Counted from the first letter of the stretch, positions 25,694-34,444 are shown. The stretch: DNA of 57,672 nt from an uncultured Oscillospiraceae bacterium (GCA_900552945.1 USBI01000006.1:1-57672), one strand, 5' to 3'. Notes: a model not told the origin generated them from the sequence alone. A program made the numbers and translations.

Positions 25694-26449
25694 TTACCGC
25701 ACCCAGCGAAACAGCGGGCGATTCGCTTCCGGTTCAAAGAATGAAACCTCCGGGAATGCTTCGCTCAGCTCCCGAATCAGCGCGGGCACCACGACCGTCT
25801 CGGTCTCAAAATGGCCTGCGTCCACCACCGTGAGCCCGTTATCCCGCGCGAAGACCGCCTCATGGTGTTTCACCTCGCCGGTCAGGAGCGCGTCGCAGCC
25901 GTCCAAAAGCGCGTCTTCCACATACGAGCCGCCCGCACCGGAGCAGATGGCCACCTTTTTCACCGGCCGGTCGCCCAGCACCGCGCGCACTCCGTCCGCC
26001 GAAAGCATCTTCCGGCAGCGGGAAGCGAAATCCTCCGGCGATTCCGGCTCTGCAAAAACCCCCTGCCGGAGCAGGCCGTCCTCCGCAACCGTCACATCGG
26101 TCAGGCCGAGCATTCCGGCGAGGATGTCATTGATACCGCCGGGCGCCTTATCCAGACAGGTGTGGCTGGAAAGCACCGCCATCCCCAGCCGGACGCACTC
26201 GTACGCAATGCTTTCCGCGCAAAGGCTTTTGAGCGGGTGAAAGATGACCGGGTGATGGGTGATGATGAGCTGTGCATCCCGCGCGGCCGCTTCCTTGAGC
26301 ACGCTTGCGGTCACATCCAGCGCAACGGCACAACGGCGCACCTCTCTGTGAGGGGAACCGATGAGAAAGCCCGAATTATCAAACCCCTCCTGTAAGGAAA
26401 AGGGGTATTTTTCATCAAGATATTTGTAAATCTGCTGAACCTGTGCCAT
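25694..26449 (-). CDS. Nif3-like dinuclear metal-binding protein
   Basis: A 251-residue NIF3/YqfO-family protein. Metal-binding residues are visible in 'LIITHHPVIFHPLKSL' (two adjacent His), 'LSSHTCLDKAPGGINDILA', and the C-terminal 'DALLTGEVKHHEAVFARDNGLTVVDAGHFETE' (His-rich and Glu). The enzymatic role of the family is still uncertain; some are annotated as GTP cyclohydrolase I type 2. It lies 18 bases after trmK, the usual trmK-nif3 neighbour pair in Firmicutes. Confidence 0.93.
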   Translation of the reverse strand: MAQVQQIYKYLDEKYPFSLQEGFDNSGFLIGSPHREVRRCAVALDVTASVLKEAAARDAQLIITHHPVIFHPLKSLCAESIAYECVRLGMAVLSSHTCLDKAPGGINDILAGMLGLTDVTVAEDGLLRQGVFAEPESPEDFASRCRKMLSADGVRAVLGDRPVKKVAICSGAGGSYVEDALLDGCDALLTGEVKHHEAVFARDNGLTVVDAGHFETETVVVPALIRELSEAFPEVSFFEPEANRPLFRWVR

Positions 26450-26467
26450 GCGTTCCTCCCTGTCCGG

Positions 26468-27166
26468 TCAATCCAAATCCAAACACTTTAAAAACCGCTC
26501 CCGAAGCGTGCGCAGCTGCTCCACACGGGCCCGGTCGCTTTGTTCGGCGCGCAGCAGCCCGGAAAGCTGCTTTTCCACCCGCTCCAGCTCGTGCAGCAGG
26601 TAAAGGCGGTTATCCCCCAAAAAAGGGGCCATCGCCAGCCGGCCGGTGCGCGCGAACCATTCGTCGACCTCCGTTTTGTTTCCGGTATAAACCGCCGTCA
26701 TGACCGAATAAACAAACCGCGCGTCCTGCACGGCAGACTCTTCTGTAAGGGCGAACCCATTTCGGTACAGGGTGCGGCGCAGAACATCCGCTTTGGTCAT
26801 CGGCTGCAGGATGAATCGTTTGGCAGGGTCGTACAGCCGTTCATCCATTAGGATGGAGCCAATCAGGTCCCCGCCCATCCCGGCGATGACAAAGTCGGTG
26901 ACCTCCTTTGCCGGAAGGTTTTGGACACCATCCGACAACAGCGGGATAACGGCTTCTTTCAGCCCATACGCCGCGATGGTCGCCTCCGCCCGCTCAAGCG
27001 GTTCACGGTTTAGGTCAGACGCATACACTTTCCGGCATCGTCCGGACAAAACCAGCGCGCAGGCAAGGTAACCGTGGTCGGTGCCGATGTCTGCCGCTAC
27101 CGCACCGGGGCGGACCTGTTCCGCAGCCGCCGTCAGCCGTTTATTCAGTTTGAGCGGTCTGTTCAA
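26468..27166 (-). CDS. trmK: tRNA (adenine-22-N1) methyltransferase TrmK
   Basis: Methylates A22 of certain tRNAs using SAM. The 232-residue protein starts 'MNRPLKLNKRLTAAAEQVRPGAVAADIGTDHGYLACALV', with the SAM motif 'ADIGTDHGYL' and the 'FVIAGMGGDLIGSIL' motif of the COG2384 family. The C-terminal half is a helical coiled segment ('HELERVEKQLSGLLRAEQSDRARVEQLRTLRERF'). Its start lies inside the last codons of the upstream MFS gene (26 bases overlap). Confidence 0.94.
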   Translation of the reverse strand: MNRPLKLNKRLTAAAEQVRPGAVAADIGTDHGYLACALVLSGRCRKVYASDLNREPLERAEATIAAYGLKEAVIPLLSDGVQNLPAKEVTDFVIAGMGGDLIGSILMDERLYDPAKRFILQPMTKADVLRRTLYRNGFALTEESAVQDARFVYSVMTAVYTGNKTEVDEWFARTGRLAMAPFLGDNRLYLLHELERVEKQLSGLLRAEQSDRARVEQLRTLRERFLKCLDLD

Positions 27167-28427
27167 GAGCAGGTTCCTCCTCGGGGATTTTAGAAAGCAG
27201 ATTCAATGTATGGTGGCTCATTCCCGCCACCACAAACTGTGTCACAGTCAGCGCGATGATTCCGGCAACATAGCCCATCTGGCCTTCCGGAAAGACCATC
27301 AGCAGCAGGATGCCGATGATGCGGCCCACCGCAAGGAACATATCCTTAATGGAAAAATACTCTTCGCGGGATTCACGCTCGGATTTTTTCTGAACCAGCA
27401 GGAACACGACACTGCCGGCAGGATTCGCGATAAAAGTCGAGAAAAAGGCGTTGACAAACGCAAACGCAATGATGGTGACCGGGTTCAACACGAACGCGAG
27501 CGGGATAGCCGCCACCAACAGAACGATGGTCGCCACCAGCATAGACTTGACGCGATTGCGCGGATTGACCACCTTGCCGACCACATAAAACGAAAGGATG
27601 GTGCCGATTCCGACAAGCAGCGTATTAAGCCCAACGATCGACTCGCTTTCCACCGTTTCAAACAAAAGAAGATTGAGCAAAAAGGCAAAAGCGCCGTCGC
27701 GGAAACCACGTATCGTCTCGGTTAGCATGCCGCAGCGCCAGCATCCGTCCACAAAAACGTTGCGCAGCGCTTTTTTGAAATATGTCTCTCTGTTTTTTTG
27801 CGGATTGATATGCTTCGGCAGACGGAAAGAGAGCAGGATGGTAACGCCAGCGACCAGGAAAGAAAGGCTGAATACAACGATATACCCCAGGTAACCGCCG
27901 ATTTTCTCAATGATGACGCCCGTCAGCGCCGGCATGATGAGGGTGATGATGCCGTTGACAAACCCAATAAACGCCAGGGCGACGTCCCGCCGGTTATCCA
28001 CCGTGAACGCAGAAACATAAGACGAGTAGGTCAGCCAGTAAAACGCGCTCGCCGTTCCGTTTAAAACCGCAAGAAGCGGCATGAGCGTATCGGCAAAATC
28101 CATATTGATGAGAAGGATGGCATAAACAACGATAAATCCCACAATGCCGATTCGGGTGACCAGGTTAGTCGTGTATTTCCGCATAACGAATACACCAACC
28201 GGCATCATGAACCCGGTAAACAGGTAGTTGATGATGTTGTACCACTTTACAATGTTCCCATCCCCGGAAACACGCATCAGCAAGGTGGTAATATAAACGC
28301 CGACCATACCCTGAAACAGGTTGTAGCAACAGTGCATGGCAGAGAATTTTTTGAAGTTGACGCTTAAGTAGTTTAATCCAAGAGTGTTTTCCAAAAAAGC
28401 AACGGTACGCTGCATGAAGTGTTTCAT
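27141..28427 (-). CDS. major facilitator superfamily transporter
   Basis: A 428-residue inner-membrane protein with roughly 12 hydrophobic helices and an N-terminal amphipathic segment ('MKHFMQRTVAFLENTLGLNYLSVNFKKF'). A long charged loop after helix 6 ('RLPKHINPQKNRETYFKKALRNVF') fits the MFS two-half layout. The ATG at 28425-28427 is preferred over an ATG four codons earlier. Substrate unknown; related Firmicute proteins of the YqgE/YwoG type are also unassigned. It overlaps trmK. Confidence 0.8.
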   Translation of the reverse strand: MKHFMQRTVAFLENTLGLNYLSVNFKKFSAMHCCYNLFQGMVGVYITTLLMRVSGDGNIVKWYNIINYLFTGFMMPVGVFVMRKYTTNLVTRIGIVGFIVVYAILLINMDFADTLMPLLAVLNGTASAFYWLTYSSYVSAFTVDNRRDVALAFIGFVNGIITLIMPALTGVIIEKIGGYLGYIVVFSLSFLVAGVTILLSFRLPKHINPQKNRETYFKKALRNVFVDGCWRCGMLTETIRGFRDGAFAFLLNLLLFETVESESIVGLNTLLVGIGTILSFYVVGKVVNPRNRVKSMLVATIVLLVAAIPLAFVLNPVTIIAFAFVNAFFSTFIANPAGSVVFLLVQKKSERESREEYFSIKDMFLAVGRIIGILLLMVFPEGQMGYVAGIIALTVTQFVVAGMSHHTLNLLSKIPEEEPALEQTAQTE

Positions 28428-28467
28428 AGCACAAACCACCCGCTACACGATTAATTTATTTTGTGCG

Positions 28468-28502
28468 AAAAAAAGGTGTGTGGGCAGTTGCCTCACACAC
28501 CT
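28468..28502 (-). terminator. terminator of the DUF1858-like gene
   Basis: GGTGTGTG (28475-28482) pairs with CACACACC (28494-28501), followed by TTTTTTTCG on the minus strand. Confidence 0.85.
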
Positions 28503-28517
28503 GAAAATGGTTCCGGC

Positions 28518-28718
28518 TTATTTCCCAGCAAGATGCTCGTTTAATTTGCGGACCAGTTCATCACAGTCGTTCCCGTGTACCATACACGCCTGTTCAATCG
28601 TTTCCCCGCGGGAAGACGGGCAGCCGAGGCAGTGCATGCCAATGTCTAAAAAATATTCCGCCGTTGTACGGTCAAAATCTAAAATATCGCCAATGATGCT
28701 GTCTTTGGTGACTACCAT
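28518..28718 (-). CDS. DUF1858-type small CxxC protein
   Basis: A 66-residue protein, start at ATG 28716-28718 behind GGAGGAATTGGC. It reads 'MVVTKDSIIGDILDFDRTTAEYFLDIGMHCLGCPSSRGETIEQACMVHGND', matching the DUF1858/hybrid-cluster-associated family with a conserved 'GMHCLGCP' CxxC that could bind a metal or take part in redox reactions. It stands alone under its own promoter and terminator. The function is not established. Confidence 0.9.
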   Translation of the reverse strand: MVVTKDSIIGDILDFDRTTAEYFLDIGMHCLGCPSSRGETIEQACMVHGNDCDELVRKLNEHLAGK

Positions 28719-28752
28719 GCCAATTCCTCCATTTTTGTTTGATTCTATGTGT

Positions 28753-28781
28753 ATTATATCGGCTTTCCTATGGGAATGCAA
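28753..28781 (-). promoter_or_regulatory. sigma-A-like promoter of the DUF1858-like gene
   Basis: TTGCAT (28776-28781) and TATAAT (28753-28758) with a 17-base spacer on the minus strand, 35 bases before the start codon. Confidence 0.7.
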
Positions 28782-29052
28782 GAGTGTTTTTCCCCTTTTT
28801 CACAGATTATTCTGCTTCTTTTTCGGAAAGCCGGAAAGGAGTTGTCTCCCTTGCCCTGCCTGCCCGAACAAGGTTACATAAACGTTAAACGACGACAGCC
28901 TCATGGCCGCCCAGATGCGGCTGAATACGCAACAGTTTCACCCTGCCGCCAACATTGTCATGGCAAGCAGTGCCCGGCCTTTTGGGCAAGTGCGGCCTGC
29001 CACACCACGCGGCCCAATCGCCGCAACATCCTCTAAGGCCATGCCCGCACAG
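28782..29052. other. gene-free stretch with a possible dispersed repeat
   Basis: No convincing gene. The part 28950-29010 contains GTCATGGCAAGCAGTGCCC...TTTTGGGCAAGTGCGGCC. This GTCATGGC(A/G)AG opening and the TGCCC/GGGCA palindrome resemble dispersed intergenic repeats that gene callers turn into short 'RALLAMT'-type peptides. The overlapping frames on both strands (for example 28903-29133 and 28938-29150) are therefore not accepted. Confidence 0.4.
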
Positions 29053-29087
29053 ACAGAAAGAAAGGCGGCAGAACAATCTGCCGCCTT
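29053..29087 (-). terminator. terminator of the zinc-ribbon gene
   Basis: Perfect 11-base arms (29062-29072 and 29077-29087) with TTTCTTTCT on the minus strand. Confidence 0.75.
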
Positions 29088-29204
29088 ATCTGCTTTCATT
29101 ATGTCGCCAGAAAATAAATGCTCGAACTGCTGACGTATCGAAACAATCAAAACAAACTCCTTGCCTTTAAAAACCGGCTGGCCATGAGCAGAATGAGAGG
29201 ATTA

Positions 29205-29480
29205 TTATTCCTGTCTCATTTTTGCGTAGCACTCGCTGCAGTAAACCGGGCGGTCCTCACGCGGCTGGAACGGAACCTTTGCCTCGCCGCCGCAGGAAGC
29301 GCAAACAGCAGTAAACATCTCGCGTTCCTGTCTTGCAGCGTTCTTGCGCGCATCACGGCAAGCTTTGCATCTCTGCGGCTCGTTCACGAAGCCTTTCTCT
29401 GCGTAGAACTCCTGCTCACCAGCAGTAAATACAAATTCCGCGCCACATTCTTTGCAAGTAAGGGTTTTGTCTTGATACAT
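29205..29480 (-). CDS. small double zinc-ribbon protein
   Basis: A 91-residue protein with two CxxC...CxxC modules: 'LTCKECGAEF' with 'QRCKACRDAR', and 'AVCASCGGEAKVPF' with 'VYCSECYAKM'. The eight cysteines would bind two zinc ions. The middle 'EFYAEKGFVNEPQRCKACR' is typical of the zinc-ribbon probable metal-binding family in Clostridia (zinc finger of CxxC type). It might bind nucleic acid or act as a chaperone, but the role is not established. The RBS is AGGAGAG. Confidence 0.9.
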   Translation of the reverse strand: MYQDKTLTCKECGAEFVFTAGEQEFYAEKGFVNEPQRCKACRDARKNAARQEREMFTAVCASCGGEAKVPFQPREDRPVYCSECYAKMRQE

Positions 29481-29577
29481 TTTGAACTCTCCTAAAGGAA
29501 ATATTTTTGGCCCGCGCCGGAATCACACCGGCTTCTTTGTCTCCAACGCTTTTTTTAAGCTAACAGACCTTATTATT

Positions 29578-30183
29578 TTACCATTCACGCTTTGAGTAAG
29601 CCTGCTTGAGCTTTTTCCTCACACGGCCGAGCGCATTGTACACCGCTTTGGCGGAAACTTCCAGCATATACGCGATTTGCGCCGGTTCATACCCTTCCAG
29701 ATAAAGCAAAAACACGCCCCGTTCCCGTTCGGAAAGCAGACCGCCGACCTCATTCGCGTACCAGTCAAGCGTTTCCTGAGCGATCACCAGCTCTTCCGGG
29801 TTTTCTCTTCTGTCCGACGGCAGATTTTCCGCCTGCTCCAACCCAACAGCATTGGAAACAGCAGTATAACGGCCTGTCTGCACCCGCTCCGCCGCCGTTT
29901 TCATGCGGTTGAGCGCGCACACACGAACGTATGTGTTAAAGCTGCAACCCTTTTCAGAAGAGTAGGTACGTATCGCGCACAAAAGAGCGATCAGCCCTTC
30001 CTGCACAAAATCCTCCCGCTCGATGCCGACCGCGCAAAAACGGGCAGCAATCTTTTGAATGACACCCAGATAACGCGCGATCAAAACCGCGGTGGCTTCC
30101 TCATCGCCCCCCGCAATGCGTTCCAGCAAAAAAGAATCCGACTCATTTGACAATGCCTGTTCTTTTTGCCGGACCGGGCACAT
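29578..30183 (-). CDS. sigH: SigH-like RNA polymerase sigma factor
   Basis: A 201-residue sigma-70 family factor. Region 2 reads 'EATAVLIARYLGVIQKIAARF', 'DFVQEGLIALLCAIRTYSSEKGCSFNTYVRVCALNRMKTA' and region 4 has 'LSERERGVFLLYLEGYEPAQIAYMLEVSAKAVYNALGRVRKKLKQ'. The spacing, the 'NPEELVIAQE' linker and the 'DFVQEG' motif are those of the sporulation factor sigma-H (Spo0H), which acts in early sporulation, but the protein is somewhat short so 'SigH-like' is safer. GGAGTGG precedes the ATG. Confidence 0.8.
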   Translation of the reverse strand: MCPVRQKEQALSNESDSFLLERIAGGDEEATAVLIARYLGVIQKIAARFCAVGIEREDFVQEGLIALLCAIRTYSSEKGCSFNTYVRVCALNRMKTAAERVQTGRYTAVSNAVGLEQAENLPSDRRENPEELVIAQETLDWYANEVGGLLSERERGVFLLYLEGYEPAQIAYMLEVSAKAVYNALGRVRKKLKQAYSKREW

Positions 30184-30215
30184 CCAACCACTCCGATGCT
30201 CTAAGGATTGTTTGT

Positions 30216-30244
30216 ATTATACCCTTTTCAAAATGTTTCGTCAA
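30216..30244 (-). promoter_or_regulatory. sigma-A-like promoter of sigH
   Basis: TTGACG (30239-30244) and TATAAT (30216-30221) with a 17-base spacer on the minus strand, 33 bases before the start codon. Confidence 0.75.
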
Positions 30245-30561
30245 GTGCATTTTTTGCAATTTGTTAAATCACACAGGTTTTGATGGAAAATTTTTAGTCA
30301 ACATGACAAAAAATTGCATCAACTGACAAAATATTCTTTTTCGATAGCACTGCTATACTTCTTTTTCAGCCATTCTTTGACAAATCGCAGAACAAATTGC
30401 ACAAAGTTTTGTTATAAATATTAGAAAAACAATATAAAGCACACAAGAACCAGCCAATCAACCTTCTGGACGGGGCTGTCAGCTGAAATCTTTGGCTTTC
30501 ACAACACTTTTTTGAAAAAACGCACAGATCACCGCAGCACCTGCAAACGGCTTCCGCCGGA
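30245..30561. other. AT-rich intergenic region
   Basis: About 320 bases between the sigH promoter and the next gene. It is AT-rich with repeated TGACAAAA/TTGACAAA words (30303-30330 and 30375-30384). No gene, terminator with a T-run or known RNA motif was recognised. An 85-residue frame across 30366-30623 has poor composition. Confidence 0.5.
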
Positions 30562-31203
30562 TCAATCAAAATACGGTTCCAAAGCGGCCACATACTTTTC
30601 CGGTATTTCATAGCATTCCACAAGCCCCATCTCCTCGCTGTTCGTCGTGATGGCCCATCTTCCGTCCACCACCCCTAAATAGCCTTCATACACAGTGGCG
30701 ATGGGGCAGTTTTCATAAGCAAGATAGATTCTTCTCATCTTTTGATGATCAGTCAGTAGAAAAACGGCTTCGGTCTCAAAGGTGAAGGTCGTTTTCTTTT
30801 CAGCGTTGAGCTTGCTGATCGTTTCTAAAAAGGATTCATCGGTTATCTCTTTAAAGTTCCAATAGGCTTTTGTAACAGTACCGCTGGTAGGTATTGTGTA
30901 ATCTTCTAAAACATAAAGTCTCTGGTCCAAAAAAGAACGGGCGACAATAAATGTGTGCGAAGGGTCTTCTTTGATTTCTTTAATCTTCCAGTTCCCGTCT
31001 TTTCCAATCGTTCTGCCTTCTGTGTAATGTTCACCGGAAGCCCCACGATACAACTTGCCATCGAACTCCAAACCCTCCATAAAAACATTCGCGGAATTCG
31101 CCGAAACGAAGGCCCCATTGTACCAAAGAAAATAAAAGCCGGCAGCACACAGCAAAACGATCAGCGGAACAAGAAGAACAAGCCATTTTCGTCCCATTTT
31201 CAT
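30562..31203 (-). CDS. membrane-anchored protein of unknown function
   Basis: A 213-residue protein, start at ATG 31201-31203 behind GGCGGGTGATGAA (a longer frame crosses the rubrerythrin terminator). After 'MKMGRKW' there is one membrane helix (LVLLVPLIVLLCAAGFYFLWY, residues about 8-28), followed by a soluble domain of about 180 residues outside the cell, rich in beta-strand-like segments ('NVFMEGLEFDGKLYRGASGEHYTEGRTIGKDGNWKIKEI', 'YEGYLGVVDGRWAITT'). There is no lipobox and no known domain. Function unknown. It is transcribed after rbr across a terminator, so it may be a separate unit. Confidence 0.75.
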   Translation of the reverse strand: MKMGRKWLVLLVPLIVLLCAAGFYFLWYNGAFVSANSANVFMEGLEFDGKLYRGASGEHYTEGRTIGKDGNWKIKEIKEDPSHTFIVARSFLDQRLYVLEDYTIPTSGTVTKAYWNFKEITDESFLETISKLNAEKKTTFTFETEAVFLLTDHQKMRRIYLAYENCPIATVYEGYLGVVDGRWAITTNSEEMGLVECYEIPEKYVAALEPYFD

Positions 31204-31220
31204 TTCATCACCCGCCTGTA

Positions 31221-31263
31221 AAAATAAAAAAGGATATGCCATCAAAACGATAGCATATCCTTT
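31221..31263 (-). terminator. terminator of rbr
   Basis: Perfect 11-base arms (31229-31239 and 31253-31263) with TTTTTTATTTTT on the minus strand. Confidence 0.85.
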
Positions 31264-31283
31264 GGTAAGATTCAAGCCGTTTC

Positions 31284-31829
31284 TTATTTGCCGAAGTAAC
31301 GGTTGAGCAGGCCGGCAAACGCGCAGCCGTGGCGAGCTTCGTCTTTCGCCATCTCGTGAACGGTGTCGTGGATCGCATCCAGGCCGAGCTCTTTCGCTTT
31401 TGCAGCAAGCTCTTTTTTACCAGCGCAAGCGCCGTTTTCAGCAGCAACACGCATCTCAAGGTTTTTCTTGGTGGAGTCGGTCACAACTTCGCCGAGGAGC
31501 TCTGCAAATTTAGCAGCATGCTCTGCCTCTTCGTAAGCTGCTTTCTCCCAGTAAAGGCCGATTTCCGGATAACCTTCACGGTGTGCAACGCGAGCCATAG
31601 CAAGGTACATGCCAACCTCGGTGCACTCACCCTCAAAGTTCATTTTCAGGCCGGCAACAATTTCCGGATCAACGTCTTTCGCAACACCGATTCTGTGCTC
31701 ATCCGCCCAGGAAAGGCCCTCTTTCTGCTCAACGAATTTGGAAGCCGGAGCTTTACAGATCGGGCAGAATTCCGGAGCAGCGTCGCCTTCATGAACATAA
31801 CCGCAAACAGAGCAAACAAATTTTTTCAT
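31284..31829 (-). CDS. rbr: rubrerythrin with N-terminal rubredoxin (reverse rubrerythrin type)
   Basis: Non-haem di-iron peroxidase that removes hydrogen peroxide in anaerobes. The 181-residue protein has a rubredoxin-like iron site first ('[25 protein letters not shown]', residues 4-28) and the four-helix di-iron domain after it, with Glu/His ligands in '[49 protein letters not shown]' and '[12 protein letters not shown]'. The reversed domain order is the 'reverse rubrerythrin' form of clostridia. It has its own promoter with a palindromic operator-like site and its own terminator. Confidence 0.93.
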   Translation of the reverse strand: MKKFVCSVCGYVHEGDAAPEFCPICKAPASKFVEQKEGLSWADEHRIGVAKDVDPEIVAGLKMNFEGECTEVGMYLAMARVAHREGYPEIGLYWEKAAYEEAEHAAKFAELLGEVVTDSTKKNLEMRVAAENGACAGKKELAAKAKELGLDAIHDTVHEMAKDEARHGCAFAGLLNRYFGK

Positions 31830-31885
31830 CTTTCATTCCTCCATAAAAATCAATGTAATTGATTGTTTCTTCTCTTATCTTGATT

Positions 31886-31915
31886 AAATTATACCACAAC
31901 GGTATAATTTGTCAA
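31886..31915 (-). promoter_or_regulatory. rbr promoter with overlapping perfect palindrome
   Basis: TTGACA (31910-31915) and TATAAT (31888-31893), spacer 16 bases. A 25-base inverted repeat AAATTATACC-ACAAC-GGTATAATTT (31886-31910) covers the -10 and the spacer, as an operator would. The regulator is not identifiable from the sequence; it lacks the PerR box pattern TTATAATNATTATAA. Confidence 0.7.
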
Positions 31916-31942
31916 GCCTTTTTTATAAAATCTTTGTCAAAT

Positions 31943-32599
31943 CTAAATGATTTTCTGCCCATTGATGATCAGCTCAAATTTGCAGGAAAGCGCGTCTGCC
32001 GCTTTGGTACAAAGAAGCATTCGCTCCATGAAGATCTCAAAGTAGTTGAGCACCGGAGAGATGGTACTGTCAATCGCCAGATCCAGCCGAACGATCCCGT
32101 TTTCCGGCATCGAAAGGGTCGAACGCTCCACCGCGTAGTTGACCCGGTCGTGGATGTCAAAGCTGGGGATATCGGTGTTCCGCACCCGGGAACGGCGCAC
32201 GTCACACTTGTCCGCCAGAATGAGCGCCGCGGCGATCGGGCTGACTGGAAACGCTGTGCCTTCGTCATGGTTGCCGATGGCGCTGGTCACAGCAGCGACT
32301 TCCCGTGCCGGCATTCCCATTTTATCGAGCAGGCGGAAACTCATCAGAGCGCCGCTGTGCGCGTGGTTGACCCGGTTGACCACGTTACCGATGTCGTGCA
32401 TATAGCCCGCGATCCAAGCGAGTTCCGTTTCCCGCTGAGGATAGCCGAGCGTTGTAAGGATCTTGCGTGCCTGAGCCGCGGCGTATCCCACATGCGCAAA
32501 GCTGTGCTCGGTATAGCCAATCACCCGAAGCGCGTCGTCCGCCACCTGAATATAGGTTTTGATTTCTTCGTTGTCGCGAACCTGTTCACAGGTAACCAT
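31943..32599 (-). CDS. HD-domain phosphohydrolase
   Basis: A 218-residue protein of the HD superfamily. Metal ligands are visible in 'EHSFAHVGYAAAQARKIL' (His), 'WIAGYMHDIGNVVNRVNHAHSGA' (HD pair and His) and 'AIGNHDEGTA' (His-Asp), with 'LADKCDVRRSRVRN' (Asp) further on. This is the family of nucleotide phosphohydrolases and small-molecule phosphodiesterases. The substrate is not known. The C-terminal domain ('PVLNYFEIFMERMLLCTKAADAL') resembles other YqeK/metal-dependent HD clade proteins. It lies 15 bases downstream of uvrC. Confidence 0.85.
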   Translation of the reverse strand: MVTCEQVRDNEEIKTYIQVADDALRVIGYTEHSFAHVGYAAAQARKILTTLGYPQRETELAWIAGYMHDIGNVVNRVNHAHSGALMSFRLLDKMGMPAREVAAVTSAIGNHDEGTAFPVSPIAAALILADKCDVRRSRVRNTDIPSFDIHDRVNYAVERSTLSMPENGIVRLDLAIDSTISPVLNYFEIFMERMLLCTKAADALSCKFELIINGQKII

Positions 32600-32614
32600 A
32601 AAAAACCTCCCTGT

Positions 32615-34444
32615 TTAAATCGTCTGCAAAAATTCCTTCAGCCGCTGTGCTTTTTCGGGCGGCATGGAGACTACTTTGGCAAGTTCTTCCACGCTCGCCT
32701 GCTGCATGGCTGTTTTGGTTTTGAATGTCTTTAACAGTTTTTCCGCTTTTTTGGGGCCGATTCCCTCAAACTCGGTCAGCCGCATGGAAAAGGTGTTCTT
32801 TTTCCGCACGGTCTTCTGGTAAGAGATGGCAAAGCGGTGCACCTCATCCTGAATGGAAGAAACCAAACGGAACGCGGATTTGAAGGTAGTGATAGCGATC
32901 TCCCCGCCGCTCACCGCGATGGCACGGGTTCGATGGCGGTCATCCTTGACCATGCCGAACAGCGGAACCTGGATATCCATTTCCCGAAGCACCTGTTCCA
33001 CCGCTGAAACATGGCCCTTGCCACCATCGAGCAGGATGAGGTCGGGCATCCTTCCAAACCCTTTTCCGGTGTCTTTCTGCTCAAAATAGCGGTTAAACCG
33101 CCGGCGGATGACCTCCTGCATACAAGCGTAGTCGTTCTGGCCGACAACCTCTTTCATCGAAAATTTCCGGTAGGCGCTCCGCAGCGGCTGCGCGTTTTCA
33201 AACACCACCATCCCGGCCACAACGCCGCTGTCGCCAAGGTTGGAAATGTCGTAGGATTCAATGTAATTCGGGGTGGACGGAAGGCCCAGCAGGGTGCCAA
33301 GCTCATCCAGCGCGGCGATCTCCTTCGCGGTGTAGGAAAGCTTCTGGGAAAGCTGTTCGGTCGCGTTGCGGTAAGCCATCTCCAGCAGTTTTTTCTGTTC
33401 GCCCCTTTGCGGGACATACAGTTTCACCTTTTTCCCCGCGCGCTGCTCAAGCAGGTCGAGGATGAGGTCGGCGTCCTCCGGCAGCTGATCCACCGCGATC
33501 ACCTTTGGAACTTCCCTTTCCAGATAGTACCGCGACAAAAACTCCCGCCGCACATCAGCCACATCCCCTTCATCCGCAAACAGGTGGGTGTCTTTATCCA
33601 CCAGACGACCGCCGCGGAACTTGACCACAACACCGCAGATCGTCCCTTCGCCGGCGGCAAAGGCGATGATATCCTGCTCCGCCTCATCCGAGCGGATGAT
33701 CTTCTGCGACTCCGCCACCTTCTGAATGGCGCGGATGCGGTCCCGCAGCCGGGCCGCCCGCTCAAAATCCAGCGCTTCGGAAGCCTCTTCCATCTGCTGG
33801 GTGAGTTTCTCTACCGACTGCACACTGCCGCCCATAATGTAGTCCACCGCCTCGTTGACCACCTCGCAGTATTCTTTGGAAGAGATCCTCCCACGGCAGA
33901 CGCCCATGCACTGTTTGATGTAATAATTTAAGCAGGGGCGGGATTTTCGAAATTCCTGCGGAAATTTCCGGGTGCAGGTGGGCAGCATAAATACACGGTT
34001 CGCCTCATCCACCGACTGTTTCACCGCAAACGAGCTGGTGTACGGCCCGATGTATTTTCCCCCGCCTGTCTGCTGCTTTTCCGCAGTGATTTTGGGGTAA
34101 TCCCCGTCCGAAACAAGCACATAATGGTAACCCTTGTCATCCTTGAGCAGGATGTTGTACTTAGGGGAATGCTGCTTGATGAGGCTGCACTCCAGCACCA
34201 GCGCCTCAAACTCGCTGTCGGTCACGATATAATCAAAATCATAAACATGCGAAACCATTTTGCGGACCTTTTCATTGTGGTTCGCCAAATCGCGGAAATA
34301 GCTGCTCACCCGTTTTTTTAAGGATTTTGCCTTCCCGACATAGATGATCTCGCCGGATTTGTCTTTCATCAAATATACACCGGGTTCCAGCGAAAGATTG
34401 CTCACCCGGTTTTTCAGGTATGGAAGCCTGGGATTGTCGATCAT
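32615..34444 (-). CDS. uvrC: excinuclease ABC subunit C
   Basis: Makes both incisions in nucleotide excision repair. The start is the ATG at 34442-34444 ('MIDNPRLPYLKNRVSNL'), with AGGAGG spaced 6 bases before it. The 609 residues have the GIY-YIG nuclease ('SLEPGVYLMKDKSGEIIYVGKAKSLKKRVSSYF'), the UVR domain ('LTQQMEEASEALDFERAARLRDRIRAIQ'), the UvrC-type RNase H-like nuclease ('YIESYDISNLGDSGVVAGMVVFENAQP', 'LILLDGGKGHVSAV') and a C-terminal helix-hairpin-helix pair ('FEGIGPKKAEKLLKTF'). Confidence 0.97.
   Translation of the reverse strand: MIDNPRLPYLKNRVSNLSLEPGVYLMKDKSGEIIYVGKAKSLKKRVSSYFRDLANHNEKVRKMVSHVYDFDYIVTDSEFEALVLECSLIKQHSPKYNILLKDDKGYHYVLVSDGDYPKITAEKQQTGGGKYIGPYTSSFAVKQSVDEANRVFMLPTCTRKFPQEFRKSRPCLNYYIKQCMGVCRGRISSKEYCEVVNEAVDYIMGGSVQSVEKLTQQMEEASEALDFERAARLRDRIRAIQKVAESQKIIRSDEAEQDIIAFAAGEGTICGVVVKFRGGRLVDKDTHLFADEGDVADVRREFLSRYYLEREVPKVIAVDQLPEDADLILDLLEQRAGKKVKLYVPQRGEQKKLLEMAYRNATEQLSQKLSYTAKEIAALDELGTLLGLPSTPNYIESYDISNLGDSGVVAGMVVFENAQPLRSAYRKFSMKEVVGQNDYACMQEVIRRRFNRYFEQKDTGKGFGRMPDLILLDGGKGHVSAVEQVLREMDIQVPLFGMVKDDRHRTRAIAVSGGEIAITTFKSAFRLVSSIQDEVHRFAISYQKTVRKKNTFSMRLTEFEGIGPKKAEKLLKTFKTKTAMQQASVEELAKVVSMPPEKAQRLKEFLQTI

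Noticed and set aside
28903..29150. 70-76 residue frames on both strands (28903-29133 and 28938-29150)
   Set aside because: They overlap each other and a terminator hairpin, and resemble peptides predicted from dispersed repeats.
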